Assembly (NCBI GenBank): GCA_963576475.1 | Contig: OY754978.1 | Span: 1,785,364-1,849,363, forward strand | DNA length: 64,000 nucleotides | DNA from: Molanna angustata | Taxonomy: Eukaryota > Arthropoda > Insecta > Trichoptera > Molannidae | Reading direction: 5' to 3' | Shown here: positions 40,678 to 51,600 of the stretch, in pieces | Layout of the letters: the number at the start of each line of letters is the position of its first letter | How positions within the stretch are numbered: position 1 is the first letter of the stretch | Program-made: the position numbers and the translations under genes | Notes under the pieces: model-generated | What the model was told of the DNA's origin: nothing | What the model saw: only the letters and a program-made list of their open reading frames with translations | Databases searched by the model: none

Positions 40678-41373
40678 TATGTATTAAATACAATTCATTC
40701 AATTGTATTAAATACAATTAAAAACATCGCGATTAATAATGGTTATGACTTAAATATAATAAGTAATATAAAAAATAAAATACAAAAGAGACAAAATATA
40801 ATCAATTACTTGTACAGCGGTAAAGAATGTATAAACACAAATGATCAAAAATGGCGGAGAATGCTTTTTATAAATGATAAAATAAAATCAATGCTAATAA
40901 AAGACTTACCACCAGATTTAAAACCAGCCTTTTATACTGGTAATAACCTAGGAACTTTTTTAAAAAATAATAAAGATAAAGACACGGTATTAAGTAATTC
41001 GGGTGTCTATAGATTAAATTGTGAAGATTGCGAATTTTTTTATATAGGTAAAACAGGTAGAAATTTTGACATTAGAATAAAGGAGCATTTAAGATGTTTA
41101 AAAAGTAACAATTTCTCAGAGTTTGCAAATCACTTGATTGAAAATAATCATGCTTTCAATAATCAAACGGGATATAAAATCTTGCATATAAATAAAGAGG
41201 GCTTAAGATTGGATAACTTGGAGGCATTAGAGATAAAAAAAGCCTTAAATACAAAACAAAAAATAATTAATAATCAAGTACATTTAAACAATACTCCATT
41301 ATTTAATATTTTTCCGTTGACAACCTCTGCTTTCAATAATGTAAGCTCCGCCCATCAACTTACCGATACATAA
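40678..41373 (+). pseudogene. PLE-2 GIY-YIG endonuclease, right copy
   Basis: It has the same protein as the left copy (one Leu/Phe difference seen in LEALEIKK) with more upstream linker (TIKNIAINNGYDLNIISNIK). The linker resembles the decayed PLE at 10370-10440. It is truncated before the RT domain, so it is not an autonomous element. Confidence 0.87.
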
Positions 41374-41427
41374 TTTAGGCACACGGGTCACATTATGTAC
41401 ATAGTATCTAAGTTTAGTATAAGTTTG

Positions 41428-41467
41428 TCCGGACGAAGGAGCGGTTACGTCTCCGAAACTAGTTGAC
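41428..41467 (+). ncRNA. Hammerhead-like motif in PLE-2 3' UTR (right copy)
   Basis: CGGACGA, then stem GGAG/CTCC with loop, then GAAAC. This resembles the hammerhead core CUGANGA-stem II-GAAA, but with G in place of the U of CUGA. A downstream GTTGA...TCAAC could pair. The mirror copy is at 40031-40070 on the minus strand. Hammerhead ribozymes are known in PLE terminal repeats; activity of this one is unproven. Confidence 0.4.
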
Positions 41468-41589
41468 ATATAAATATACTCAACGTGGTTAAAAACTAAG
41501 AGATTTTATTTAATTATATTAGTTAAAATGTGCCACAAAACAATAGCAGCAAAGTATAAAGATATCAAGTAATATAATTCATTAATTAA

Positions 41590-41835
41590 TGTGAGATATG
41601 TGAATGAAAGAGATAGCATGTCTGTGTGTGTATATAGTGTGTGAATAGGCACGCGGCGCGTCATTCATCGTTACGCCGTTGATAGCTACCTCCGTGAATT
41701 GTTATAGTATTTGACCTTGATTTGTATATTGTATATTTGAAGTATTGTAAATAAAAGTGTAAAAGAAATAGACATCTTTTACTACAAAGAACTAAGAGTT
41801 TCACCCCAACAATAGTAGTGTATAGGGATACTATA
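41590..41835 (+). repeat. 5' LTR of the gypsy-type element
   Basis: 246 bp from TGTGAGATATGTGAATG to ACTATA. The primer-binding site follows after one base. Confidence 0.92.
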
Positions 41836-42368
41836 CTGGCGCAGTCTGGAGACGAATCTATAAAGAAGATTCAGAATTTTTTCGAGAAGGAAAAAATTCG
41901 GCGACACAGACGACAATAATTTTTTTTCACTGTGGAAAAAAAATTTGGAGGTACGAGTTCGTACAAGTGTACATAGACACTGTAGTGTACGGAAAAGAAG
42001 ATCTTCGAGGAAGCAGTATCGGAGCTAAAGAAGACAGGGATCTTCGAGATACGACTTCGGGAGACTTCGACTGGATTTCAAGGGGACCAGAGGGGACCAA
42101 GGAAGACCAGGAAGGACAACGGGAACGAGAATCAGAGAGGACCAGGGGACCACAAGGATTGGACAAGAGGATTGGCTGCTTGCTGTGAACGAGCGTCGAG
42201 CAGAGGCAACGGAAGAGGACCAGAGAGCTGGAAGACCAGGGATTCGACAGAGACGACTTCTGCAGAGACAGGGTTGGGCCGTAGTGCAGGTTCAAGCGAC
42301 TGGACAGGATCGAGTTAAGATAAGTGTATTTTTCTTTTCTTGTCTGTAGGTATTCTTTTTTCGGTAAT

Positions 42369-43115
42369 ATGGAACAAAGGAATCTACCGCTTTTCAGTCA
42401 CGAGAGTGATTTGTGGAGTGTGTTCAGGGTACGTTTTGAGCAATTCATCATAGCTGATGATGAAAAAATGTCTGAATCAAGGAAGAGAGCAATATTTTTA
42501 ACCTCTTTGTCTGAAAAAACTTTCGTTTTATTACAAAACTTGTGTGTACCAAGAAAAGTTACTGAAGAAAAATTGTCGAAATTATTTGATCATTTGGATA
42601 ATTTTTGTAATGAAACTGTTTCTCCGTATATTGAGAGAGAAAAATTTTATTGTATGAAACAGTCTGAACATGAATCGGTAAAAGTGTTTGCTTGTAAATT
42701 AAAAGAGCGTAGTGTTAAATGTCAATTTAATGATCGTCTGGAAGAATCTTTGAAAGATATTTTTATTATCGGTTTGTATAATAGTCAAATAAAAGAAAAG
42801 TTGTATTTGGAGGACGAGAAAAAGGGTTTTTCTCAAATACTCGAATATGCAAATGTATTGGAATCGGTATCAAAAAATAAAAATATGATAAAAAGTTGTA
42901 AATCAGAAATTTGTGAAATCGCAAGTAAACAGAATAGTAGGTATAATAAAAATAGTGAACATAGAAGGAATTTCAACTAAGTTCATAAGAAAAGGAATGG
43001 ATCAGTATCACCGCATGTTAGTAATAGGAATTTAAAATGTTTTGCATGTTTATCTGATAGTCATTTAATTAAAGATTGTAAATTTAAAAATTTTAAGTGT
43101 AACAAGTGTAGAAAA
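42369..43115 (+). pseudogene. Gypsy-type Gag with zinc knuckle
   Basis: The start at 42369 (MEQRNLPLFSHESDLW) is preferred over upstream in-frame codons because none is an ATG. The capsid-like region reads FRVRFEQFIIADDEKMSESR, KRAIFLTSLSEKTFVLLQNL, then ESVKVFACKLKERSVKCQF. A TAA at 42978-42980 interrupts the frame. The same frame then gives CFACLSDSHLIKDC and the first half of CNKCRKMGHIAKAC, both CX2CX4HX4C knuckles. Gag binds and packages RNA; here it is truncated. Confidence 0.82.
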
Positions 43116-43904
43116 ATGGGTCATATTGCGAAAGCATGTAAAAACGATCAGTTTGGTAAAAGCAAAAATAGTATTTTTACTATAGAAAATAATACGAACG
43201 TAAATGTTGTTTGCAATACGGATGGTAATAATGAAATTGTAAATCCATTCATGATTAATATATGTATTGGTAGTCAGATTATTCGCGCGATGATTGATAT
43301 AGGTGCTAATGTATGTGTAATTCCGAAAGATATTTATTTTAAGAAGTTTAAAAATTATAAATTGAATAAACCGACAAGTATTTTGAAATCATACGACGGT
43401 AGTATTTTAAAATGTATTGGTATGTGTATAATGGAAGTAACATACAACAATATCAAACAGGTGATTGAATTTTTCGTAGTAAACAATGGCAACAGTGTAA
43501 TAATAGGTAGGAATGGTATTCGGAAATTCACCTTATTGGGTGATAGCCAATCACTGACGAGAATTCTTAGTGAAAAAAAAAATATACCGACGTTAGCAGC
43601 AAATAGATTGCAAGTTGAGTCTAAAGATAATTGTTCTGATTATTTATCGAGAGTACCGGTTAGTGAACCAGATAATAGTTGTGATAACTTGACAGATACT
43701 TATTTAAATTTAATATGTGACAGTGAGCAAATTTGTATAAACATTGAGCAGATTAGTGAGTCAACTAGTTGTGATGATGTGTTAGTGCGTATTATGTATT
43801 GTTTACAATCAAAATGGCCGGATAAAGTTAACAAAGACAGTGATTTGTGGCATTTCTGGATAAAGAGAAATGAGTTATCGATTATAAAAGGGTGCATTTT
43901 GTAG
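43116..43904 (+). pseudogene. Gypsy-type protease and RNase H remnant
   Basis: This continues from the second knuckle. The protease region has AMIDIGANVCVIP, with Ile where an active retropepsin has Ser or Thr after the catalytic Asp, and ends at VIIGRNGIRKF. Directly after comes LTRILSEKKNIPTLAANRLQ and then DNCSDYLSRVPVSE, pieces from the end of an RNase H domain. Fingers, palm and YxDD of the reverse transcriptase are absent. The stretch ends at a TAG (43902-43904). Confidence 0.83.
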
Positions 43905-44918
43905 AATCATAGAGTAGTTATTCCGTCAAGCTTGAGAGATAAAATTTTAGGTATGTTACATAGATCTCATCTTGGTATTGTGAAGACAAAAGGTCTTGCA
44001 AGAGGTTATGTTTATTGGCCGAAAATTGATAAAGACATTGAAGAATTAGTTAGTGAATGTTTTGAATGCTCAAAAGTTGCCGCATCGGAACCAAAAAATG
44101 TATTGACAAGCTGGCCTAAGGAAGAGTCGGTTTGGACGAGAATACATATTGATTTTTTTGGACCAATTGCAGGTAAATCATTTCTTGTAGTATGTGATGC
44201 ATATTCAAAATGGATTGAATGCTTAGAAATGAAGAATATTAATGCGTTTTGCACCATTAAAGCATTAAAAAAATTATTTTGTCAATTTGGATGTGTCAAA
44301 ACGATAGTATCGGATAATGGTAGTGCTTTTATGTCAAATCAATTTCAGAGTTTTTGTGTTGAACATGGTATAAAACATGTAACGTCACCAATATTTTCAC
44401 CTTCTTCCAATGCTCAAGCGGAAAACACGGTGAAAACGTGTAAAATGTTTTTAAAAAAATTATTAATAAATAATATAAAATTTATGAGTGATTATGAAAA
44501 TAGAATTGATAATTTTTTAGTTGATTATCGGAATTCTCCGCATGTTTCAACAAAGGTTGAACCATCAGTTTTAATGTTAGGTAGAAAACTAAGGACAAAT
44601 TTTGACATTTTCATTCCTGAATTTAATTGTAATGATAATAATGATCATGAGGATATTATTGGACATAACTTGTTAAAAAGCCAAAAGAGGCAGCATTATT
44701 ATTATGGAGGGAGAGAGAGGAAGGAATTGAAAACAGGTCAAAAATGTTGGGTAAAAGACTACAGGGTAGTAAACAAACCAACATGGGTTTTGGGACAGAT
44801 TACTAGGAAAATTGGGAAGGCAATTTACTTGGTAAATGTTCTGGGTACTAGTTACACATGGAAAAGGCATGTTAACCAATTAAGAACCACAAGTGTAAAG
44901 TGGTCAGATGGGGGGTAG
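43905..44918 (+). pseudogene. Gypsy-type integrase, catalytic core kept
   Basis: The frame is open after the TAG: NHRVVIPSSLRDKILGMLHR, an H2C2 finger (HRSHLGIVKTKG... CFECSKVA), then the DDE core with HIDFFGP, VSDNGSAF and SSNAQAENTVK. NSPHVSTKVEPSVLMLGRKL follows, and a C-terminal region ends at 44918. All three acidic catalytic residues are present. Integrase joins the cDNA to the chromosome. Because it can only be made as part of a polyprotein with two stops upstream, it is not expected to be expressed normally. Confidence 0.86.
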
Positions 44919-45155
44919 AAAGTTGTTCTCATAGTTCTTGTGGGTCTCGACTCTGAAGCTTATGGATTGCTTGAGTTTGGACCCGGACACCCCAGTTCAC
45001 TCCTCGGATGCTAAGTTATGTTTCCTCTTGTTTCAGGTTATCGAGAGGGTTGCCTGGAGGCAGGATGGAGGAACACTTGGACACTCGATCCTGGACATCG
45101 GTTATTCCTGCAGGCCAGTGTAAGGGATGGATGTCAGAGGTTAAGTGTGGAGGAG

Positions 45156-45401
45156 TGTGAGATATGTGAATGAAAGAGATAGCATGTCTGTGTGTGTATA
45201 TAGTGTGTGAATAGGCACGCGGCGCGTCATTCATCGTTACGCCGTTGATAGCTACCTCCGTGAATTGTTATAGTATTTGACCTTGATTTGTATATTGTAT
45301 ATTTGAAGTATTGTAAATAAAAGTGTAAAAGAAATAGACATCTTTTACTACAAAGAACTAAGAGTTTCACCCCAACAATAGTAGTGTATAGGGACACTAT
45401 A
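45156..45401 (+). repeat. 3' LTR of the gypsy-type element
   Basis: 246 bp, near-identical to the 5' LTR. It is preceded by a purine-rich GTGGAGGAG tract. Confidence 0.92.
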
Positions 45402-45406
45402 ATTAA

Positions 45407-45881
45407 TTTTAATCTTAAAGATTTCTTAAGTCTGAATCTAATCTTAATATTATCTTGGTCAACTTCATGAGTACTGCTGAATACAAAAACACATCGTCAC
45501 CAAATCTGTGTTTAGGAGGATTCTATTAGATATATGCTACTTCCTTCAAGGTTTAGTATGTATTAAAATATATCAACATATTTGAGACAAACGTCGTGCT
45601 CAAACTATTTTGTATGTTCATAAATTATATTTGATGTCGTCTATAAAAGTTGAAATGTCCTCAGTAGCAATATAATAGTTGTGTCAGCAGATTGTGCGAC
45701 TGCAGATACTGGTATTTTTATTATATTTTCGAAATATATGTAGGTACCTACCTACTACAAAATCAACAGTGTAACAATATTACACGTGAGTTACAAATAT
45801 TTAAATTTTCCATGTTGTGGCTGTTCATACTCATACTTAGAATAGTACTTCCACACTTATCTATTATTTTCTATTGTCATT
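45407..45881. other. AT-rich DNA, nothing recognised
   Basis: It contains a short TAGGTACCTACCTACTAC stretch of the kind frequent in moth and butterfly genomes. No gene or repeat border was found. Confidence 0.45.
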
Positions 45882-46107
45882 TTTCGTGCCTCAGTTGGTT
45901 GGATATCTGAATGCTGATCCAAAGGTACCGGGTTCGATTCCCGGTGTGAAATTGTGTTTAAATTGTGTTTTCAGTTTGTGAGACGATTAATATCGTACGT
46001 CTTCAGAATATGACAACTTGTAATTGGGTACATGTTAAATTAATATTTGACATTATTTGTTATACCTGTTAGTTTCCAGAGAAGCGGTATTAAATAAATA
46101 AATGAAT
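45882..46107 (+). mobile_element. tRNA-derived SINE, copy 3 (best preserved)
   Basis: The head has TGCCTCAGTTGGTTGGATA (A box) and ACCGGGTTCGATTCCCGG (canonical B box). The body is GTGAGACGATTAATATCG, CAGAATATGACAACTTG and TTAATATTTGACATTATTTG, with an AATAAATAAA tail. It matches 11663-11888 through the body. Confidence 0.9.
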
Positions 46108-46177
46108 ATCATATTTTTCGGGTGCCCCATAATCTAAAATACAAGAGGCAAAGCAACACCTCACCTAATAAAGTATT

Positions 46178-46362
46178 AATTAATATTTTTAATAAATAAA
46201 AATTAAAAATAAATAAAAAACATTTTAAAATCAATATAACTATTATTAAGACTACACTAATGTGCTTAGCACGAAATCGGTTTTAGGTTGTAGTCTTAAT
46301 AAATAGTGGAATTGATTTTAAACACGTTTTTTATTTTTATTTATTAAAAATATTGATTAATT
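46178..46362. repeat. Fold-back of PLE-type terminal sequence (PLE-4)
   Basis: Inverted arms (46178-46256 and 46289-46362; the left has about 13 extra bases) share TAATATTTTTAATAAATAAA and TTATTAAGACTACA. The loop holds CTAATGTGCTTAGCACG then AAATCGG: a GTGC/GCAC hairpin followed by GAAA, hammerhead-like. This is the organisation seen in the other PLE ends of the window, without coding sequence. Confidence 0.65.
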
Positions 46363-46904
46363 TAAATGGAATTCCATCAAGAACTGACGATCAAAAAGTT
46401 AAATCTAATTATAAGGTATTAATGCTCACAATAATTGTCACTGGTTACCTTGCACTTGCCAAGTATTGTTGATGTCGACTGCAGGTATAGGTAATATTTG
46501 GTAGGACCGCTGCCGGCCTGCTGTTTTGTATCGGTATACCTACCTTTTAATCTATGTGTATGTGTGTTTTATATCTTTAAATTGTTTTCTTTAAATTCTT
46601 TCTATTTTTTGTACTTTACTTTACTTTATTTTCATTTTTCTTTTTTTAATATTAACACAGTAATTTTATCTATTTTAATTGGTAAACCCACAGATATGCT
46701 GTGCTTTGTGGGATTTTTGTGTACACGTATGCTTTATTATGATTGATATTATTTATTATGAGTGTATTAACCGTGTACCAAATCTTAAATAAATAAAATA
46801 CGTTTAATTATATAGCGACGGTATGAACGATTGCATTTTTTTATTTAATAAAAATAATAGATATGCATTAAAAATAACATTTCATAAAAAACATTCTTAA
46901 ATTA
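46363..46904. other. Possible LINE tail and AT-rich DNA
   Basis: A stretch near 46490-46800 begins with GGACCGCTGCCGGCCTGC and ends with AATCTTAAATAAATAAAATA, shaped like a LINE 3' UTR. No protein motif supports it. Confidence 0.35.
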
Positions 46905-47175
46905 GTACCAGGAGACGTGAATTGCCGCTGAATGAATCACGACGCTTGTAGTTCGCTCCTCATATTTTTTGTGTTTTTGATGTTTTAAGTGGTGCAAAAA
47001 CTTATATTTTGTGTTAATTTTTGTTTAAATGCTTATGTGAACATATCTTAGTTAAAATATTGTCCCCACGTAACCGGTGAGTTCGTTCCATTTTTATTTA
47101 TTTTATTTTTTTTTGTAAGTGTGTCAAAACAATTGCTTAGTGGAGGTAGGTAAGCAAACAATTTGCCGGCGCTTC

Positions 47176-48606
47176 ATGCGCTGTGCTAGCGAAATGTTAC
47201 CTAGTAACGTTGTTGCCAAGTCAACAGATAACAATGTATTAGAATGTACGCCATCAAAACAAACTCGTAAGGCCCAGTCCACACCGATAGATCATGATAA
47301 TACATTATTGGATAGTTCAGTATCCAAAAAATTCAAACCAAACATAAACCCCTCAGTACACCAAGAGAATTCTTTACTGTATAATGAATCCTCTCTTTCC
47401 CCATTTATTGTACATGTACAAAAGAAAGTAGCGGGAGAAAGTCTTCAAATACAGGCTATCTCATTCGGTTCGTTTATCTACAAAAATAAAATTGATAATA
47501 TAAAAAAAATCAAGCCGTTGGGTAAACGCACAATTGCAATCGAATTCAAAAATTATTTAGCAGCAAATACTTTTCTTAATAACAAAATTTTAGAACAAAA
47601 CAACTACTTACCATTTATACCTTCCTTTCACGTAACTCGTCTTGGAGTTGTAAAAGATATACCTACATCTCTTTCTGACGAGGAAATATTAAGTAATTTG
47701 GAAGTCCCTCCGGGATTCGGAAAAATAATGAAAATTCGAAGGCTTAACTACAGAGACCGTAAAATTGAAATCCCGACATGGAAACCATCTCAAACTGTTG
47801 TGGTCACAATCGAAGGGCAAAAACTCCCATCACACCTTTACCTCTTTTACAATCGTCTACCAGTAGAAACTTACATATTCCCTACTATTCAATGTCATCA
47901 ATGTTTAAGATACGGACACACTAAAACTAACTGCAAATCTGCAGCACCTAGGTGTTTTAAATGCACTTTACATCATCTTGGAAACACATGTAATGTAACT
48001 CAAGAAAATACTATTTGTGTTCATTGCTCGGGAAATCACCAGGCTATCGATATAAATTGCCCAGAATTGACAAGACAGAGGAACATTAAGAAAGTAATGG
48101 CTGACCAAAGTATATCGTATATCGAAGCAGCTGGAATGTTTCCCTCCGTGAAAATATCATACTCAGAAAAAACGAAAGCTGTCAACAATTCAAACAAAAT
48201 TGAAACACAAAATAATTTCACACCAAAATGGAGGGTAATCACCCCTTCAAACAAAAATAATCTTAAAAAACATAGTAATACCCCCCCTTACTTGGATAAA
48301 AAACAAATCAACTCATTATTAATTGCACCAAATGGAAACCATCCAGTACCTAAAAATGGATGTGCTCTCCCGTTAACAAATGAAACTACCCCAGATACAA
48401 TAATACCTGAAGACATTAATTATAGTCGTAAAGAAATAATTCTAAATTGCATATACAATATGATCCATGAACTTCTTACCACAGAACACTATATCTCAGT
48501 ACCGTCCAACGATGCACTTATTAATAACACCTTACAAAATACTGTCAATATACTCAATAACAACCTAAATAAAGAAGATATCGATTCAAACTCTATTAGA
48601 CCTTAA
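47176..48606 (+). CDS. LINE ORF1 protein (Gag-like, CCHC knuckles)
   Basis: A nucleic-acid-binding ORF1 protein that coats LINE RNA. The start is placed at the ATG at 47176 (MRCASEMLPSNVV), because the open frame further upstream begins with a GTG, giving 476 residues. The middle holds an RRM-like/gag region (PTSLSDEEILSNLEVPPGFG). Three knuckles follow: CHQCLRYGHTKTNC, CFKCTLHHLGNTC and CVHCSGNHQAIDINC. CPELTRQRNIKKVMAD is the usual block after the knuckles in I-like elements. ORF2 starts 45 bases after its stop. The tail is hydrophilic and Asn-rich. Confidence 0.9.
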   Translation: MRCASEMLPSNVVAKSTDNNVLECTPSKQTRKAQSTPIDHDNTLLDSSVSKKFKPNINPSVHQENSLLYNESSLSPFIVHVQKKVAGESLQIQAISFGSFIYKNKIDNIKKIKPLGKRTIAIEFKNYLAANTFLNNKILEQNNYLPFIPSFHVTRLGVVKDIPTSLSDEEILSNLEVPPGFGKIMKIRRLNYRDRKIEIPTWKPSQTVVVTIEGQKLPSHLYLFYNRLPVETYIFPTIQCHQCLRYGHTKTNCKSAAPRCFKCTLHHLGNTCNVTQENTICVHCSGNHQAIDINCPELTRQRNIKKVMADQSISYIEAAGMFPSVKISYSEKTKAVNNSNKIETQNNFTPKWRVITPSNKNNLKKHSNTPPYLDKKQINSLLIAPNGNHPVPKNGCALPLTNETTPDTIIPEDINYSRKEIILNCIYNMIHELLTTEHYISVPSNDALINNTLQNTVNILNNNLNKEDIDSNSIRP

Positions 48607-48651
48607 ACTTGTAACTCGCACAATAATTCCCTGTATAATCTTTCATACAAA

Positions 48652-51600
48652 ATGGCCTTAAATATTGCCCAGTGGAACTGCAGAAGTGCAATACCTAATA
48701 AAGACTCTATTTTAAAATTGCTATCCGAGAACCAGGTTCAAATAGCGGCACTATCTGAAACCTGGCTCCGCGATGAAAAAACATTCAAAATTCCCGGCTA
48801 CCAATGCCTAAAAGATAATAGACATGATGGCAAAGGTGGAGCTGCGTTATTAATAAAAGACACATTTTTCTTTAACCAGATAAATTTAAAACCAATAAAT
48901 TGTCCATCACAAGTTGTTGCTGCGGAAATAGACGGTACAACTTTTGTCTCAATTTATATTTCTCCTAATTTCCAACCCACCAAAAATATTTTAAGAACCA
49001 TAATTTCTCGAATAAAACATCCCTTTATAATTATGGGAGATTTTAATGCTCACCATAACATGTGGGGTTCATCATCATGCACAAAATTAGGTAGAATTAT
49101 AGTTGATCTGCTAAATGAGTTGAATCTTTGCATTATTAACGACGGATCACCGACACGTATCCCTGTGCCAAATCAACGAATCAGCGCAGTAGATTTAACA
49201 ATATGTAGTCCCGATATTGCTCCATACTTGAATTGGAAAATACTTTCTGACCCATTCAATAGTGATCATCTTCCAATAATTTTGCATTATTCACAACCGT
49301 CATTCAGATACATATATACCTCTCATATTGAAAACTCAAAATCCAAAAGAAACAACAAATTCGATAAAAATGTTTGTAATTTTGGAAAAGCTAATTGGTC
49401 AGGATATAATCATTACACCAACAACCCCAATATAACATTTACTCCCCCCTCAATAGAAAACCTACAAGAATGCTACGATGAATTTATTAAAACGATTGAA
49501 ATATCAGAAAAATTTATACCTAAAAAGAATCCCAAATTCAAAAAGTATCCCTTACCTCCTCCTTGGTGGGACTCAGCGTGCGAAGAACATTCGTCAATTA
49601 GGAAGCAAGCATATAAAGACTACAAGCATAACATGACACTTGAAAATTTCTTGTATCTTAAAAATGTTCAAGCTAAAGTCAAACGGTTCCTCAAAAACAA
49701 GAAAAGAAAAGGGTGGAAAGACTTCTGCACATCACTTAGTATCCAAGTTCCAATTTCAGAAGTTTGGAATAATATCAGAAAATTTCGTGGCTCATACAAA
49801 ACCCCATCTTCTAAATCATGCCCTAAACTATGGTCAGAAGATTTCTTAAATAAAATGGCCCCACCGTATGCTGTTAACATCGATGAAATCTCGTTACAAT
49901 ATTCACATACTAGCAGTAACTGGCTAGATGCCCCATTCCAAATAGACGAATTAAAATCAGTCTTACAAGTGGTAAAAAATACTTCACCTGGAATAGACGG
50001 GATCCCATATATTATCTTACATAATAGTAGCGACAAAATTCTTGAATATCTCTTAAAATTAATAAACATAATGTTCGATACAGGGGTTATCCCAGAATCT
50101 TGGAAAACTCAACTCATTATCCCAATTTTGAAACCACTAAAGGACCCTAATTCAGGTGTCAACTACAGACCAATAGCATTATCATCAACTCTGCTTAAAT
50201 TAACAGAACATATTATAAAAAGACGAATTGATTGGTTCGTTGAAAACAAAAATATTTTGCCGTACAATATGTTTGGCTTCAGAAAAAAAAAATCCTCAGT
50301 AGAAAGTGTAGCCAATTTAACAACGGATATTCTTTTAGCTTTCTCTAGACAAGAACAGGTCATAGGAGTAAGCTTAGATATCACAAGTGCATATGATAAT
50401 GTGCTTCTCTCCCTTCTTAAATCTAAACTTCTCCGAATTGGAATCCCCCTAAAATTAGCCATCTTCATAATGAATATTCTCCTGGATAGAAAAATCATTC
50501 TCGACATTCGAGGAATTGATACTCAAGAAAGAAAAGTCGACAGAGGCTTGCCACAGGGGTCAGTCCTTAGCCCTATCCTCTTCAATATTTATATTCACGA
50601 GATTTTTCATGTACTGTTACCCTCGGCACAGTTACTGATATATGCAGACGATTTTTTTATTTATGTATCAGGGAAAAAAATCCAACAAATGGAGAACATT
50701 ATGAATAATACTCTCAAAAATATTTCTTCGTGGTTATCTGAAAATGGCCTGAATCCCAGTCCTCCCAAATGTAAAGCCATTATGTTTACAAAAAAACGCT
50801 CTATACCACATATAAAAATTCAACTAAATGACATTATCCTCCCTGTCTCTTCGGAATTAAGATTTCTTGGTATCACTTTGGATTCCAGACTATCTTGGAA
50901 CTCTCAAGTTACACATATCATTAACAAATGTCAGTCTGGACTAAATGCAATGCGAGCTGTAACCCGTACTTGGTGGGGAGGTCACCCTTCTGTTCTACGT
51001 TTAATGTATATATCATACGTTCGCAGTCAAATCGACTATGGAGCGTTTTTACTTAGTCCAATTTCCAAGAAAAATTTACAACGCTTAGATAGAATACAAT
51101 TTGAAGGTCTGAGACTTATATTAGGCGCTATGAAATCGACACCGGTATGTGCACTCCAGGTGGAAGCCGTGGACCCACCACTTGAGCTGAGAAAACAGTA
51201 TCTGTCAGATAAATTTGTTTTAAAATGCAATATTATTAAATTCCACCCTCTAATTAGAAAAATCGCTATGCTTAAAATATTCACAAATCAATCACCATTT
51301 TGGAAACATAAAATCTCCCCTCCTCTTGTAAATAGCCTCACCTTTTTAGACCAATATTCATCGGATTTCATTAAATCTGAGACACTCCCAGTTTACTCAT
51401 TACCCTATCAAAATTTAATCGAGCCGCCAAACATAATCCACTCATTAGGAATAACTCCAGATGCTTTTGCATCTAAAAGACTTAAACACGTAATTGAATC
51501 CAAATGGAATGACTGGAAAATACTTTATACGGATGGATCAAAAATGGACTGCAAAAGCAATACTGGAGCAGCAGTATTTAGTGATTCAGATAAAGTTGAA

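Larger units (their letters stand above)
39979..41519. mobile_element. Inverted pair of Penelope-like element 3' ends (PLE-2)
   Basis: Two 698-bp arms (39979-40676 and 40822-41519) are reverse complements about one axis. Each contains the end of a PLE: a linker, a GIY-YIG endonuclease and a shared 3' UTR. The right copy extends 145 bp further 5' into the spacer. Such head-to-head arrangements with 5' truncation are typical of Penelope-like insertions. Each UTR carries a hairpin (GGAG...CTCC) followed by GAAAC. The possible target duplication TCAAGTAATATA lies outside, about 45 bp beyond the right arm. Confidence 0.9.
41590..45401 (+). mobile_element. Ty3/gypsy-type LTR retrotransposon with RT deleted
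   Basis: Two 246-bp LTRs (41590-41835 and 45156-45401) begin TGTGAGATATG and end ACTATA. ATTAA flanks both ends (41585-41589 and 45402-45406). The primer-binding site TGGCGCAGTC starts at 41837. Between them one frame (42369-44918) carries gag, two zinc knuckles, protease, a scrap of RNase H and integrase, broken by two in-frame stops. The whole reverse transcriptase and most of RNase H are missing between the protease and a TLLGDSQSLTRIL fragment. The LTRs differ at least at one base (GATACTAT versus GACACTAT). Confidence 0.9.

Noticed and set aside
45882..45945. tRNA gene
   Set aside because: Good A and B boxes, but no cloverleaf closing stem that I can pair, and it is attached to a SINE body found elsewhere.
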